Shown in pieces: positions 36,367 to 47,142 of a stretch of DNA of 64,000 nt. Within the stretch, counting starts at the first letter, position 1; each line of letters begins with the position of its first letter. Source of the DNA: Kaistia algarum (GTDB lineage Bacteria; Pseudomonadota; Alphaproteobacteria; Rhizobiales; Kaistiaceae); the NCBI RefSeq assembly GCF_026343945.1, contig NZ_JAPKNJ010000002.1, forward strand, positions 558,001-622,000, given 5' to 3'. Below the pieces are notes generated by a model. That model was not told where the DNA came from and did no database searches. It worked only from the letters and a program-made list of their open reading frames with translations. The position numbers and the translations under genes were made by a program.

Positions 36367-37974
36367 ATGGGATTCGGCTTGATCAGAATGAGCGCAACGG
36401 CGGCGTGGGTCGCGATGGGCCTCGCCGGTGGGATCGCCGTTCCGGCCCTCGCGGCAACGCCAAAGGACACGCTGGTCCAGGCCTGGCAGATCGACGACAT
36501 CATCTCACTCGACCCGGCCGAACTGTTCGAGTTTTCGACCACCGAGATCGCCGGCAATACCTATGAACGGCTGATCGGCTACGACCTCGACGACGTCTCC
36601 AAGATGTTCGGCGTCGTCGCCGAGAGCTGGACCGTGTCGGATGACGGCAAGACCATAAGCTTCAAGATCCGCGAGGGGCGTAAATTCGCCTCCGGCAATC
36701 CGATCACAGCTGCCGATGTCGAGTTCTCGCTGCAGCGCGCCGTGCTGCTCGACAAATCGCCGGCCTTCATCATCAACCAGTTCGGCATCACCAAGGACAA
36801 TGTGAAGGACGCCGTCAAGGCGACGGGCGACTATACGCTCGACTTCAAGATGGACCGTCCCTATGCGCCGAGCTTCGCGCTCTACGCCCTCACCTCCTCC
36901 GTCGCCTCCGTGGTCGACAAGAAGCTGGTGCTGGAACATGAAGCCGATGGCGATCTCGGCTATGGCTGGCTCAAGACCCACTATGCGGGATCGGGGCCGT
37001 TCTCGATCCGCGACTGGCGCGCCAACGAGGTGGTCGTCCTGGAGCGCAACCCGAATTATTCCGGCACCCCGGCCCCTCTCGCCCGCGTCATCTACCGCCA
37101 TATCCCCGAAACCGCGACGCAGCGACTTCTGCTGGAAAAGGGCGATGTCGATATCGCTCGCAATCTCGGGCCGGAGCAAATCACGGCGATCTCATCCAAT
37201 CCGGATATCAAGATCCAGACCGCCCCGAAGGGCACGCTCTACTATCTCGGGCTGAACCAGAAGAATCCGAACCTCGCCAAGCCCGAAGTCCGCGAGGCGC
37301 TGAAATATCTCGTCGACTACGGCGCCATCACCGACACGATCATGAAAGATCAGGCGAGCGTACATCAGGCCTTCCTGCCCAAGGGCTTCCTCGGCGCCGT
37401 GAACGACACGCCCTATTCCCTCGACGTCGACAAGGCCAAGGCGCTGCTCGCCAAGGCAGGACTGCCGGACGGCTTCAAGGTGACGATGGATGTCCGCTCG
37501 ACGCAGCCGATCACAGGCGTCGCCGAGGCGATCCAGGCGACCTTCGCCAAGGCCGGCGTCAAGGTCGAAATCATCCCCGGCGACGGCAAGCAGACGCTGA
37601 CGAAATATCGCTCCCGCGCGCATGACATCTATATCGGCGACTGGGGGTCGGACTATCAGGACCCGCACTCGAACGCCCAGACCTTCGCCTCCAATCCGGA
37701 CAACAAGGACGACGCCTCGTCCAAGACGCTGGCCTGGCGCAATGCCTGGGCAACGCCAGTGCTGGGACCGGAGGTGGAGGCCGCCATCCTGGAGCGCGAC
37801 CCGGCCAAGCGCGCCGCCATCTATGACAAGCTGCAGCGCGACGTGATGGCCGACGGACCGTTCCTCGTGATGTTCCAGAAGACGGAGGCCGCGGCGCTGC
37901 GATCCAACGTCAAGGGTTTCATCATGGGCCCCTCCTTCGACAATAATCTCGCGACCAGCACGAGCAAGGATTGA
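36367..37974 (+). CDS. Dpp/Opp-type ABC substrate-binding protein
   Basis: Periplasmic binding protein of 535 residues, SBP_bac_5 family. The signal peptide (residues 1-29) ends at ALA|ATP. The family pattern includes PDIKIQTAPKGTLYYLGLN and WGSDYQDP (the ligand loop near residue 420). It resembles dipeptide, nickel or glutathione binders; the ligand is uncertain. GGCGGGG precedes the ATG. Unlike other binding-protein genes in the window, there is no intercistronic hairpin: the next permease overlaps its stop as TTGA. Confidence 0.9.
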   Translation: MGFGLIRMSATAAWVAMGLAGGIAVPALAATPKDTLVQAWQIDDIISLDPAELFEFSTTEIAGNTYERLIGYDLDDVSKMFGVVAESWTVSDDGKTISFKIREGRKFASGNPITAADVEFSLQRAVLLDKSPAFIINQFGITKDNVKDAVKATGDYTLDFKMDRPYAPSFALYALTSSVASVVDKKLVLEHEADGDLGYGWLKTHYAGSGPFSIRDWRANEVVVLERNPNYSGTPAPLARVIYRHIPETATQRLLLEKGDVDIARNLGPEQITAISSNPDIKIQTAPKGTLYYLGLNQKNPNLAKPEVREALKYLVDYGAITDTIMKDQASVHQAFLPKGFLGAVNDTPYSLDVDKAKALLAKAGLPDGFKVTMDVRSTQPITGVAEAIQATFAKAGVKVEIIPGDGKQTLTKYRSRAHDIYIGDWGSDYQDPHSNAQTFASNPDNKDDASSKTLAWRNAWATPVLGPEVEAAILERDPAKRAAIYDKLQRDVMADGPFLVMFQKTEAAALRSNVKGFIMGPSFDNNLATSTSKD

Positions 37975-39041
37975 GCCTCGACCCCGGCCTGAGAGCCGCG
38001 CCGAGGCGGGAGCGGCGTGGCCGTGGCGCGCTTGGCCTGGCGGGCGGCATCGCCGGCTTCCTCTTGACGCTGGCGATCACGCTGTTCGGCCTCGTCGTCG
38101 TCACCTTCGTCATCGGCCGTGTCGTGCCAATCGATCCGGTTCTGGCCGTCGCGGGCGACCGCGCCTCGGGCGCCGTCTATGAGCGCGTGCGGGCCGAGAT
38201 GGGCCTCGACAAGCCCCTGCCCGAACAGTTCCGCGTCTATGTCGTGAAGGCCGTGACCGGCGATTTCGGCCGTTCCGTCCTCACTACCAATCCGGTGATC
38301 GAGGACATAAAGCGCTATTTCCCCGCCACCATCGAACTCGCGACGCTCGGCACGCTGATCGGAACCCTGATCGGCGTCCCGCTCGGGGTCTTCGCGGCCG
38401 TGCGATCGGGCAGTCTTCTGGACCAGATCGTACGCATCGTCGGGCTCGTCGGCTATTCCGTGCCGATCTTCTGGCTCGGCCTGATGGCGCTGCTGCTGTT
38501 CTATGCCCGCCTCGACTGGGTAGCCGGGCCAGGGCGGCTCGACATCGCCTATGACTATCTGGTGACGCCCGTGACCGGCATGCTGCTGGTCGACAGCCTG
38601 ATGCAGGGCCAGGTCGAGGTGTTCTGGAACGCCCTCTCCCACATCATCCTGCCGGCGATCCTGCTCGGCTATTTTTCGCTCGCCTATATCAGCCGGATGA
38701 CGCGCGCCCTGGTGCTGAACGAACTGGCGCAGGAATATGTCGTCACCGCCCGGATCAAGGGCCTGTCGGAGGCGCGGGTCATCTGGCGGCATGCGCTCCG
38801 GAATGCCAGCGTCCCGCTCGTCACCGTCGTCGTGCTCTCCTATGCGACGCTGCTCGAAGGCTCGGTTCTGACCGAGACGGTCTTCGCCTGGCCGGGGATC
38901 GGCTCCTACATCACTAATTCGCTGCAGAACGCCGATCTGAACGCTGTGCTGGGCGGAACACTGGTCGTCGGCGCCGCCTTCGTGACGCTGAACCTTTTCT
39001 CCGACCTTCTCTATCACCTGCTCGATCCGAGGACGCGCTGA
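37971..39041 (+). CDS. Dpp/Opp-type ABC permease B
   Basis: DppB-type permease of 356 residues. First membrane segment near residues 25-47, then MGLDKPLPEQF and DFGRSVLT, the DppB loop, and the EAA region (YVVTARIKGLSEARVIWRHALRN). The TTG at 37971 overlaps the previous stop (TTGA) and follows AAGGA, so it is taken as the start. No in-frame ATG fits before the first membrane segment. Confidence 0.87.
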   Translation: MSLDPGLRAAPRRERRGRGALGLAGGIAGFLLTLAITLFGLVVVTFVIGRVVPIDPVLAVAGDRASGAVYERVRAEMGLDKPLPEQFRVYVVKAVTGDFGRSVLTTNPVIEDIKRYFPATIELATLGTLIGTLIGVPLGVFAAVRSGSLLDQIVRIVGLVGYSVPIFWLGLMALLLFYARLDWVAGPGRLDIAYDYLVTPVTGMLLVDSLMQGQVEVFWNALSHIILPAILLGYFSLAYISRMTRALVLNELAQEYVVTARIKGLSEARVIWRHALRNASVPLVTVVVLSYATLLEGSVLTETVFAWPGIGSYITNSLQNADLNAVLGGTLVVGAAFVTLNLFSDLLYHLLDPRTR

Positions 39042-39958
39042 TGAGCGGCGCTCCCGGATCGCTGCGTGCCTGGCTGACGACGGCGGAGCCGCAATCGCGG
39101 CGTCAGGCGCGGCTCGGCCACGCCTACCAGACCTACCGCCGCCTTTCCCGCAATCCGACCGCCATGGCCGGTCTCGTCATTGTCGGCCTGCTCGTCCTCG
39201 TCGCCGCCTTCGCGCCCCTGCTCGCCACGCATTCGCCGATCGAAAGCGGCGATCTCAGGACCCAGCGCCTCCTGCCACCGGGACCGGTCTTCTGGCTCGG
39301 TACCGACGATCAGGCGCGCGACATCTATTCGCGGATTCTGTACGGCTCGCGGCTGACACTGGCCGTCGTCGTGCTGGTCTCCGTGACCGCCACGCCGGTC
39401 GGCCTCCTCATCGGCACCGTGTCGGGCTATTTCGGCGGCTGGGTCGATCGCATCCTGATGCGGATCACCGACATCTTCCTCGCCTTCCCCCGCCTCGTCC
39501 TGGCGCTTGCCTTCGTCGCGGCACTGGGTCCGGGCATCGAGAACGCGATCATCGCCATAGCCATCACGGCATGGCCGCCCTATGCGCGCCTGGCCCGCGC
39601 CGAGACGCTGACGATCCGCAACAGCGACTTCATCCATGCCGTGCGCCTGCAGGGCGGCTCCTCGGCGCGCATCCTCCTGAAGCACATCGTGCCGCTCTGC
39701 CTCTCCTCGGTCACCGTCCGCGTCACGCTCGACATGGCCGGCATCATCCTGACCGCCGCCGGGCTTGGATTCCTCGGCCTCGGCGCCCAGCCGCCAGCGC
39801 CCGAATGGGGCACGATGATCGCGGCCGGCCGGCGTTTTCTCGTCGACCAATGGTGGGTCGCCGCCATGCCGGGCATCGCCATCTTCGTCGTCAGCCTCGG
39901 CTTCAACCTGCTCGGCGACGGGCTGCGCGATGCGCTCGACCCGAGGTCCGCCCGATGA
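39041..39958 (+). CDS. Dpp/Opp-type ABC permease C
   Basis: DppC-type permease of 305 residues with one N-terminal membrane segment, the loop FWLGTDDQARDIYSRILYG and five more segments. The EAA loop reads DFIHAVRLQGGSSARILLKHIVP. The start overlaps the previous stop by one base (TGATG), and its own stop overlaps the next ATPase start (ATGA). It completes the membrane channel. Confidence 0.9.
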   Translation: MSGAPGSLRAWLTTAEPQSRRQARLGHAYQTYRRLSRNPTAMAGLVIVGLLVLVAAFAPLLATHSPIESGDLRTQRLLPPGPVFWLGTDDQARDIYSRILYGSRLTLAVVVLVSVTATPVGLLIGTVSGYFGGWVDRILMRITDIFLAFPRLVLALAFVAALGPGIENAIIAIAITAWPPYARLARAETLTIRNSDFIHAVRLQGGSSARILLKHIVPLCLSSVTVRVTLDMAGIILTAAGLGFLGLGAQPPAPEWGTMIAAGRRFLVDQWWVAAMPGIAIFVVSLGFNLLGDGLRDALDPRSAR

Positions 39959-40791
39959 GCCCGCCGCTGCTGGAAGTCGAGGATCTTCGGATCCGCTTTC
40001 CGCTCGCGGAGGGTACCGTCGAGGCGGTGCGCGGCATCTCGTTCACGCTCGGCCGCGAGCGGCTTGGCATCGTCGGCGAGAGCGGATCCGGCAAGTCGCA
40101 GACCGGCCGCGCCATTCTCGGCCTGACGGCAAAGCCGGGCGAAGTGACGGCGAAGCGCCTCGCCTTCGGCGGCATCGACCTGATGGCCGCGCCCCCGAAG
40201 CTGCGCCGCAGCCTGCGCGGTAGCCGCATGACCATGGTGATGCAGGACCCGCGCTATTCCCTCAACCCGGTCATGACGGTCGGCCGGCAGATCGTCGAAG
40301 CCTACCGGGCGCACAAGCGTATCTCCACGGCTGAGGCCCGAAGGGCCGCGCGCGACATGCTCGATGCGGTGAAGGTCAGCCAGCCGGACCGCGTCATGGC
40401 GCTCTATCCGCACGAGCTTTCCGGCGGCATGGGCCAGCGCGTCATGATCGCGATGATGCTGATCACCGGGCCGGAACTGCTGATCGCCGACGAGCCGACC
40501 TCGGCGCTCGACGTCACGGTGCGCGGCGAGGTGCTGCGCATTCTCGATCAGCTCGTCACCGAGCGCGGCATGGGCCTTATCCTGATCAGTCACGATCTCC
40601 AGCTCGTCGCCTCCTTCTGCGACCGCGTGCTCGTGATGTATGCCGGCCGGATCGTCGAGGAGCTTCAGGCCGGCGCGCTGGACAAGGCGCAGCATCCCTA
40701 TACGCGAGGATTGATGGGCTGCCTGCCGAAGCTCTCCGGTGACCGGCATCCCCTGCCGGTGCTGGACCGCGACCCGAACTGGGCGCTCTGA
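39955..40791 (+). CDS. Dpp/Opp-type ABC ATP-binding protein D
   Basis: DppD-type ATPase of about 278 residues. Walker [10 protein letters not shown], signature [10 protein letters not shown], Walker [13 protein letters not shown] and switch His LISHDLQL. Coupled to the permease by an ATGA overlap. A shadow extension to 39571 lies entirely within the permease gene and is rejected. The C-terminus has the short oligopeptide-type tail [12 protein letters not shown]. It pairs with the next gene. Confidence 0.92.
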   Translation: MSPPLLEVEDLRIRFPLAEGTVEAVRGISFTLGRERLGIVGESGSGKSQTGRAILGLTAKPGEVTAKRLAFGGIDLMAAPPKLRRSLRGSRMTMVMQDPRYSLNPVMTVGRQIVEAYRAHKRISTAEARRAARDMLDAVKVSQPDRVMALYPHELSGGMGQRVMIAMMLITGPELLIADEPTSALDVTVRGEVLRILDQLVTERGMGLILISHDLQLVASFCDRVLVMYAGRIVEELQAGALDKAQHPYTRGLMGCLPKLSGDRHPLPVLDRDPNWAL

Positions 40792-40793
40792 CC

Positions 40794-41556
<763 letters not shown>

Positions 41557-41567
<11 letters not shown>

Positions 41568-42543
41568 CCGCCTCGTCCGCCCCGGCCTCTCCCGCGATGG
41601 CCTCGACGTCGCGCGAGACGATCGCCCGCTCGCCGATCAGGCCGCGCGGGCGGATAATCAGGATCGCCGCCAGCGCGACACCGATCGCCACGATCTGCAG
41701 CGCCGCCGCACGGGCCTGGAAGGCCGGTGCGACGAAGGAGCCGACGGCGAGGCTCGAAAGGCTCCACAGCCCCCAGACGACGACGGCGCCGATGAGCGCG
41801 CCACGATTATTGCCGGAGCCGCCGACGATCAGCATCGCCCAGGCCTGAAAGGTCAGGATCGAGAGATAGTTGTCGGGCGCGATGAAGCCGATGAAATGCG
41901 CCTGCATCGCCCCGGCGAGACCCATGATCGCGCCGCCGAGCGCGAAGGCCTGAAGGCGGTAGAAATTGACGCTCTTGCCCAGCGAGGCAGCGGCGGCCTC
42001 ATCCTCGCGGATCGCCCGCAGCACGCGCCCGAACGGGCTGCGCGTCAGCATTTCGAGCAGGAGAAACAGACCGAGCGTCACCGCGCCGGTGAGCGCGAGA
42101 TTGGCGGCGTTGAAGGCAATGGGCGTTTCGGCCAGGCCGGAAAACGGTCGCGGGATGAAGGCGATGCCGAACGGTCCGCCGGTCAGGCCCGTCGCATTCA
42201 GCGCGATGACCTGGATCGTCACGGCGATGCCGAAAGTGGTCATGGCGAGATAATCGGCGCGGAGCCGCAGCGTCGCGAGGCCGATCAGCGCCGCCGCGCC
42301 GCCGGCGAGCAACATGGCGGCGAGCCAGCCGGCGAGGATCGGCCAATCGAAGCCGCCGATCCGATCCGCCGTCTCCGGGGTCGTCAGGATCGCCGACGTA
42401 TAGGCGCCGATGGCGACGAAGCCGGCGACGCCGACATTGAAGAGACCCGTCTGGCCCCATTGCAGATTGAGGCCGAGGCAGATCACGCCGAAGATCAGCG
42501 CGTTGACGAGGAAGAAGGCGCCATAGCCGACGAGATCGATCAT
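41557..42543 (-). CDS. LivM-type branched-chain/amide ABC permease
   Basis: Inner-membrane permease of about 328 residues. The LivM signature appears as GLNLQWGQTGLFNVG near residue 25 and SPFGRVLRAIREDEAAAASLGK near 185. About nine hydrophobic segments are seen. The start at 42543 overlaps the LivH stop as ATGA; the larger frame to 43560 is spurious. It is the last of four transporter genes on this strand. Substrate range of the Liv superfamily includes amino acids, urea, amides and aromatic acids. Confidence 0.88.
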
Positions 42544-43448
42544 CCCTCGCGCACTCCGAACAGGCCGCGCGGGCGGATGAGCAGCACGGCGATCAGCAGC
42601 ACGAAGGCGACGGCCGAACGGAATTCGGCGCCGACCCATTGCACGGCCGCCGCTTCGGCGATGCCGACGATCAGCCCGCCGAGGATCGCGCCCCAGACGC
42701 TGCCGATGCCGCCGAGAATGGCGGCGGCGAAGAGCGGCAGCAGCAGATCGAAGCCCATTTGCGGCCGGATCTGCACGGTGAGGCCGAGCATGATGCCGGA
42801 GACGCAGGCCAGCGCGCCGCCGATCAGCCAGGTGGCGCGGATGACGGCGGCAACGTCGATGCCGACGACGCGCGCCAGCGCCGGGTTCTCGCTCACCGCC
42901 CGCATCGAGCGGCCGATATGGGTCCGCGTCAAAAGGAGATGCATCGCGATCACCACGACGAGCGCGAGGCCCATCATCGCCATCTGGTCGGGCGTTACGC
43001 GGATGCCGAGGCCGAGCGGCACGGCGATCTGGATCGCGCGGCTGAAATAGGCCGGCTCCGAGGTGAACAGGAATTCGAGCAGCGCGCGCAGCGCCAGCGA
43101 GGCGCCGAAGCTCGCGATCACCATGACGATGCCATGGCCGGTGCGGCGCAGCGGCTTGAACAGGGCGGTATCGAGCAGGAGCGCCAGCAGACCGGTCAGC
43201 ACCATGGCAGCGAGGCCGGCGACGATCAGCGGCCAGCCGAAGGAGAGCGGCATGAACCGGCCGGCCGGTGCGATCACCCCGGCGATCCCGCCGAAGATGG
43301 CGAGCGTCAGATAGGCGCCCCATGAGATGAAGTCGCCATGGGTGAAATTCGAAAAGCGCAGGATCGAATAGGTCAGCGTCAGCCCGACCGCGCCGAGCCC
43401 GATCAGTGCACCGGCGAAGAGCCCGTCGGCGAGGAATTGCAGGCTCAT
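42540..43448 (-). CDS. LivH-type branched-chain/amide ABC permease
   Basis: Permease of 302 residues, LivH type. The signature GLGAVGLTLTYSILRFSNFTHGD near residues 17-40 is clear, and THIGRSMRAVSENPALARVVG forms the cytoplasmic loop. The C-terminal segment LLIRPRGLFG is typical. Stops and starts overlap its neighbours by four bases on both sides. It forms the membrane pore with LivM. Confidence 0.9.
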   Translation of the reverse strand: MSLQFLADGLFAGALIGLGAVGLTLTYSILRFSNFTHGDFISWGAYLTLAIFGGIAGVIAPAGRFMPLSFGWPLIVAGLAAMVLTGLLALLLDTALFKPLRRTGHGIVMVIASFGASLALRALLEFLFTSEPAYFSRAIQIAVPLGLGIRVTPDQMAMMGLALVVVIAMHLLLTRTHIGRSMRAVSENPALARVVGIDVAAVIRATWLIGGALACVSGIMLGLTVQIRPQMGFDLLLPLFAAAILGGIGSVWGAILGGLIVGIAEAAAVQWVGAEFRSAVAFVLLIAVLLIRPRGLFGVREG

Positions 43449-44200
43449 GGCGCCATCCCCCGCATCGGAGCATCCGCGCCGCCAAGGCCGAGATAATGCG
43501 CGGCGATATCCCGATCAGCGGCAAGCGCCGCCGCCGAGCCTTCGTGCCGGTTGCGGCCATCGGCGAGGATATAGGCGCGGTCGGCGATGGCGAGCGCGGC
43601 GCGGGCGTTCTGCTCGACCAGCAGGATGGTGACGCCGGTCTTGCGGATCTCGGAAAGCTTGGCGAACACCTCGCCGACCAGCTTCGGCGAGAGGCCCGCC
43701 GAGGGCTCGTCCAGCATCAGCACGGAGGGCTCGATCATCAGCGCGCGTGCCACGGCCAGCATCTGGCGCTGGCCGCCCGAAAGGCGCCCGGCCGCGAGGC
43801 GGCGCCGGTTGGCGAGATCGGGGAACAGTGCGAACATTGCCTCGATCCGGCTGGCTCTTTCCGCCGCCGGCGCGACATGACCTGCCAGTTGAAGATTCTC
43901 TTCGATCGTCATGGTCGCAAAGATGTTTTCCGTCTGCGGCACGAAGGCGAGCCCCAGCCGGACCATGAGATGGGCCGGCCGATGCGTGATCGCCTCGCCG
44001 TTCAGCGCGATGCGCCCGCGCGACACCGGGACGAGGCCGGCGATCGCCTTGATCAGCGTCGACTTGCCGGCGCCGTTCGGTCCGAGCACCACGACGATCT
44101 CGCCGCGGCCGACATGGATCGAGGCGCCCTTGACGATCGGCAGGCCCGGCTCGTATCCGGCCTCAATATCCTCGGCGACGAGAACGGGCGGCGCACTCAT
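43445..44200 (-). CDS. LivF-type ABC ATP-binding protein
   Basis: ATPase of 251 residues, LivF type. Walker A GPNGAGKST, signature LSGGQRQML, Walker B VLMLDEPSAGLSP and switch His VEQNARAAL (Gln-Asn in place of His-Asp, as usual for LivF). Start and stop overlap neighbouring genes by four bases. It pairs with the LivG-type ATPase encoded upstream. Confidence 0.92.
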   Translation of the reverse strand: MSAPPVLVAEDIEAGYEPGLPIVKGASIHVGRGEIVVVLGPNGAGKSTLIKAIAGLVPVSRGRIALNGEAITHRPAHLMVRLGLAFVPQTENIFATMTIEENLQLAGHVAPAAERASRIEAMFALFPDLANRRRLAAGRLSGGQRQMLAVARALMIEPSVLMLDEPSAGLSPKLVGEVFAKLSEIRKTGVTILLVEQNARAALAIADRAYILADGRNRHEGSAAALAADRDIAAHYLGLGGADAPMRGMAP

Positions 44201-44955
44201 GCCGGCGCTCCGCCGAGATAGGCTTCGACCACGCGCGGGTCGCGCGCCATTTCGGACGGCGCGCCGCGCCCGAGCACCCGCCCCTCGGCCATGACGATGA
44301 CCTCGCCGCAGAGGCGCCCGACGAGGTCCATATTGTGCTCGATGATCAGGAAGGTGACGCCATCCGCATTGATCGTCTCGATCCGCGCCATGATCGTCTC
44401 CAGCAGCGCCGGATTGACCCCGGCGGCCGGCTCGTCGAGCAGGATCAGCTTCGGCCTCGCCATCAGGACGCGCGCGAGTTCGAGCAGCTTGCGCTGACCG
44501 CCGGAAAGCGATTTCGCCGGCAGCCGTTCGACCTTGCCGAGATCGACGAAGGCGACGATGTCGCGGGCGCGCTCGATATTGGCCTTTTCGCGCCGCCGGA
44601 CCGATCCGCGGGCGAAGAGGTTCGGCGCAATGCGCTCGCCCGCCTGGTCCTGCGCCGCGACGAGGACATTCTCGAGCACCGACATCTCGCCGAAGGGCTT
44701 CGGGATCTGGAAGGTGCGCGCGAGGCCCGCCGCGATCCGCCGGTGCGCCGGCTCATGCTCGACGGCGCGGCCGTCGATGCGCACGCTGCCCGAGGATGGC
44801 GTCAGCGTCCCGGCGATCAGGTTGAACGTCGTCGTCTTGCCGGCGCCGTTCGGCCCGATCAGCCCGACGATCGACCCGCGCGCGACGCTGAACGACACGT
44901 CGTCGACGGCGCGGAAACCGTCGAAGGACTTGGAAACCGATTGCACTTCGAGCAT
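44197..44955 (-). CDS. LivG-type ABC ATP-binding protein
   Basis: ATPase of about 252 residues, LivG type. Walker A GPNGAGKTT, LARTFQIPKPF (LivG-typical), signature LSGGQRKLLELARVL, Walker B LILLDEPAAGVNP and switch IEHNMDLV. The start at 44955 (MLEVQSVSKSF) is preferred over an upstream ATG at 45060, which would add unrelated basic residues. It is the first gene on the minus strand and its promoter must lie in the repeat-bearing gap at 44956-45256. Confidence 0.9.
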   Translation of the reverse strand: MLEVQSVSKSFDGFRAVDDVSFSVARGSIVGLIGPNGAGKTTTFNLIAGTLTPSSGSVRIDGRAVEHEPAHRRIAAGLARTFQIPKPFGEMSVLENVLVAAQDQAGERIAPNLFARGSVRRREKANIERARDIVAFVDLGKVERLPAKSLSGGQRKLLELARVLMARPKLILLDEPAAGVNPALLETIMARIETINADGVTFLIIEHNMDLVGRLCGEVIVMAEGRVLGRGAPSEMARDPRVVEAYLGGAPA

Positions 44956-45097
44956 GCGTGGGCCAGACCAGAGGCGGGCGCGCCGGCTTCTGCCGCCGCC
45001 CGGGACGGTTTGTTCTACATGGCTTGACCCAAGTCTCAAGAGGGCGAGCGCCGCAGACACAGGGCGATCACATTTGAAATTCGTGGGGCATGCTCTT

Positions 45098-45226
45098 CTT
45101 CACCTCCCCCTGAGGGGGAGGTCGACGGCCGCAGGCCGGCGGGAGAGGGTTTAGGGAATTCTCCGGAGAGGCCGTAAACCCTCTCCCGGCCCTGCGGGCC
45201 GACCTCTCCCTCAGGGAGAGGTGAAG
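45098..45226. repeat. Palindromic intergenic repeat element, copy A
   Basis: A 129-base inverted repeat fills most of the 301-base gap between divergent genes. Both ends carry CTTCACCTC and hairpins of the CTCCCTGAGGGAG type, and the arms share GGGAGAGGGTTTA. A related copy lies at 50152-50340. No coding capacity or transposase is seen. It resembles the mosaic palindromic elements of alphaproteobacterial intergenic space. Confidence 0.75.
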
Positions 45227-45256
45227 ACATCAGGCTAACGGCTAGACGAGACGGCG

Positions 45257-45610
45257 ATGACCGAGGCAGTCGACGATCATTTCGAGCTCTACGACCTACG
45301 GGTCGAGGTGGTGGCGCCGCCGGGCGCCAAGCTCTATTGCGGCGCCGTGGTCGGCGATCATTTCGAGCTTCGTGGCGAGATGCTGCATCTGCCGCCCGGA
45401 CAGGGCATCTCGATCTATTCGCTCGCCTCGGTGCTGCCCCTTCTCGCGGCCAAGCAGCGCCCGACGCATCGCAACGACTGGATGACCAGCGACGCCGAGA
45501 TCGCCTGCCCGGACCCGAACTGCCCCTCGCGCCTCAGAATCACCCGCCTCGGCAAGCGCCGCTTCTCCCACGCCGCGACGACAGCCGTTCCCCTGCCTGC
45601 ATCCGAATAG
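45257..45610 (+). CDS. TIGR04076-like small protein
   Basis: Cytoplasmic protein of 117 residues. The pattern YDLRVEVVAPPG, VVGDHFELRGEMLHLPPGQGISIYSLASVLPLL matches the TIGR04076 family of unknown function. A CPDPNCPSRLRI segment near the end contains a CxxxxC pair that might bind metal or form a disulfide. It starts the plus-strand run and is followed after ten bases by an aldo/keto reductase, so it is probably co-transcribed. No function can be given. Confidence 0.75.
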   Translation: MTEAVDDHFELYDLRVEVVAPPGAKLYCGAVVGDHFELRGEMLHLPPGQGISIYSLASVLPLLAAKQRPTHRNDWMTSDAEIACPDPNCPSRLRITRLGKRRFSHAATTAVPLPASE

Positions 45611-45620
45611 AGCCCGCCCG

Positions 45621-46667
45621 ATGGAAACCTTCGACTTAGCGCCCGAATACACGATCTCGCGCGTGATCCGCGGCGGCTGGCAGCTTGCCGGCGGCCATGG
45701 CGCGATCGACCGCGACAGCGCGATCGCCGACATGACGGCCTTCGCCGAGGCCGGCATCGTCACCTTCGATTGCGCCGATATCTATACCGGCGTCGAGGCG
45801 ATGATCGGCGATTTCCGCGCCGGGTTCGGCCGCACGCACGGCAAGGCGGCGCTGGAGCGGATCCACGTCCACACCAAATGCGTGCCCGACCTCGCCATAT
45901 TGAACCGCGTCACCAAGGCCGACATCGCCGCGATCATCGACCAGTCGCTGCAGCGCCTGCGTATGGAGCGGCTGGATCTGGTGCAGTTCCATTGGTGGGA
46001 TTACGACGCGCCGGCCTATGTCGCCGTCGCCGTCTGGCTCGACGAGCTCCGCCGCGAAGGCAAGATCAGCTACGTCTCCGGCACCAATTTCGACGTGCCG
46101 CGCGTCAGGGAATTCCTCGCAGCCGGCGTCCCGCTGCGCACCCTGCAGGTGCAATATTCCGTGCTCGACCATCGGCCGGAGAACGGCCTCGTCGAACTCT
46201 GCGCCGCGAACGGCATCGATCTCCTCTGCTATGGCTCGGTCGCGGGCGGCTTCCTCGGCGAGCGCTGGCTGGGCGTGGCCGAGCCGAAGGGCGAGCTCGA
46301 GAACCGCTCGCTGACCAAATACAAGCTGATCATCGACGATTTCGGCGGCTGGGCGTTGTTCCAGGAACTGCTCGCGGCGCTCGCTTCCGTCGCCGCGCGG
46401 CACGGCGTCGATATCGCGACCGTCGCCAGCCGGCATGTGCTCGACCGGGCAGGCGTTGCTGCCGTCATCGTCGGGGCGCGCAACCGCAGCCACCTCGCCC
46501 GCAACCTCGCAATCGGTGCACTTCACCTGACCGATGAAGATCGCGCCGCAATCGACGCGGTGATCGCCAAGCGACAAGGCCCGGAGGGCGACGTCTATAC
46601 GCTCGAACGCGACCGCACCGGCCGGCATGGCTCGATCATGAAATACAATTTGAACGCCGCGTCATGA
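45621..46667 (+). CDS. Aldo/keto reductase
   Basis: Oxidoreductase of 348 residues, AKR fold. Tetrad: Asp and Tyr in FDCADIYTG, Lys in VHTKCVPD, His in VQFHWWDYD. The double Trp after the His and GERWLGVAEP near residue 215 are shared with the AKR domain encoded at 48599, so the two are close relatives. The stop overlaps the next start (ATGA). It lies within a Liv-type import group and presumably oxidises or reduces the imported compound. Confidence 0.88.
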   Translation: METFDLAPEYTISRVIRGGWQLAGGHGAIDRDSAIADMTAFAEAGIVTFDCADIYTGVEAMIGDFRAGFGRTHGKAALERIHVHTKCVPDLAILNRVTKADIAAIIDQSLQRLRMERLDLVQFHWWDYDAPAYVAVAVWLDELRREGKISYVSGTNFDVPRVREFLAAGVPLRTLQVQYSVLDHRPENGLVELCAANGIDLLCYGSVAGGFLGERWLGVAEPKGELENRSLTKYKLIIDDFGGWALFQELLAALASVAARHGVDIATVASRHVLDRAGVAAVIVGARNRSHLARNLAIGALHLTDEDRAAIDAVIAKRQGPEGDVYTLERDRTGRHGSIMKYNLNAAS

Positions 46668-47125
46668 GCGGAACCGACGGCACCCATCCCCTCGTCGCGG
46701 CCGCGATCCGCGAGATCGAGGCGTCGCACGATTTCTTCGTCCGCTGGTTCCTCGGCACGGCCGATCAGGCCGAGTTCGATCTCTGGCTGCGCACCACCCA
46801 TCCGCAGTTCCGCCTGACGACGCCGGGCGGCGCGATGCTCGGCTGCGCGGCGATCGTTGAATGGATCGGCGCGGCGCGCGGCTCGATGACGTCCCGTTTC
46901 GAGATCGCCGTCGAGGATATCGAGCCGATCCATGTCGGCGACGACGCCGTCTTGCTCATCTATGTCGAGCGACAGTATCGTGACGGCCGCACGACACGGC
47001 GCCAGTCGATGGCCTTCTTCCTTCGGGATGATGAGGCCCCGCGCGGCGTGGTGTGGCGGCATCTGCAGGAAACCTGGCTGCAGGCGGCCGAGACGGAACA
47101 ACCGGGGCCAAAGCCCACGACATGA
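46664..47125 (+). CDS. NTF2/SnoaL-like small protein
   Basis: Cytoplasmic protein of 153 residues with the cone-shaped NTF2-like pattern: an N-terminal helix (REIEASHDFFVRWFLG), a hinge with GGAMLGCAAIVEWIG and a C-terminal beta strand ending GVVWRHLQETWL, as in DUF4440-type proteins. Such folds serve as enzymes or ligand-binding dimers. The ATG overlaps the aldo/keto reductase stop, so translation is coupled. Role unknown; perhaps a cyclase, isomerase or binding partner of the neighbouring reductase. Confidence 0.75.
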   Translation: MSGTDGTHPLVAAAIREIEASHDFFVRWFLGTADQAEFDLWLRTTHPQFRLTTPGGAMLGCAAIVEWIGAARGSMTSRFEIAVEDIEPIHVGDDAVLLIYVERQYRDGRTTRRQSMAFFLRDDEAPRGVVWRHLQETWLQAAETEQPGPKPTT

Positions 47126-47142
47126 GGGGCAGGGAGTTTCCA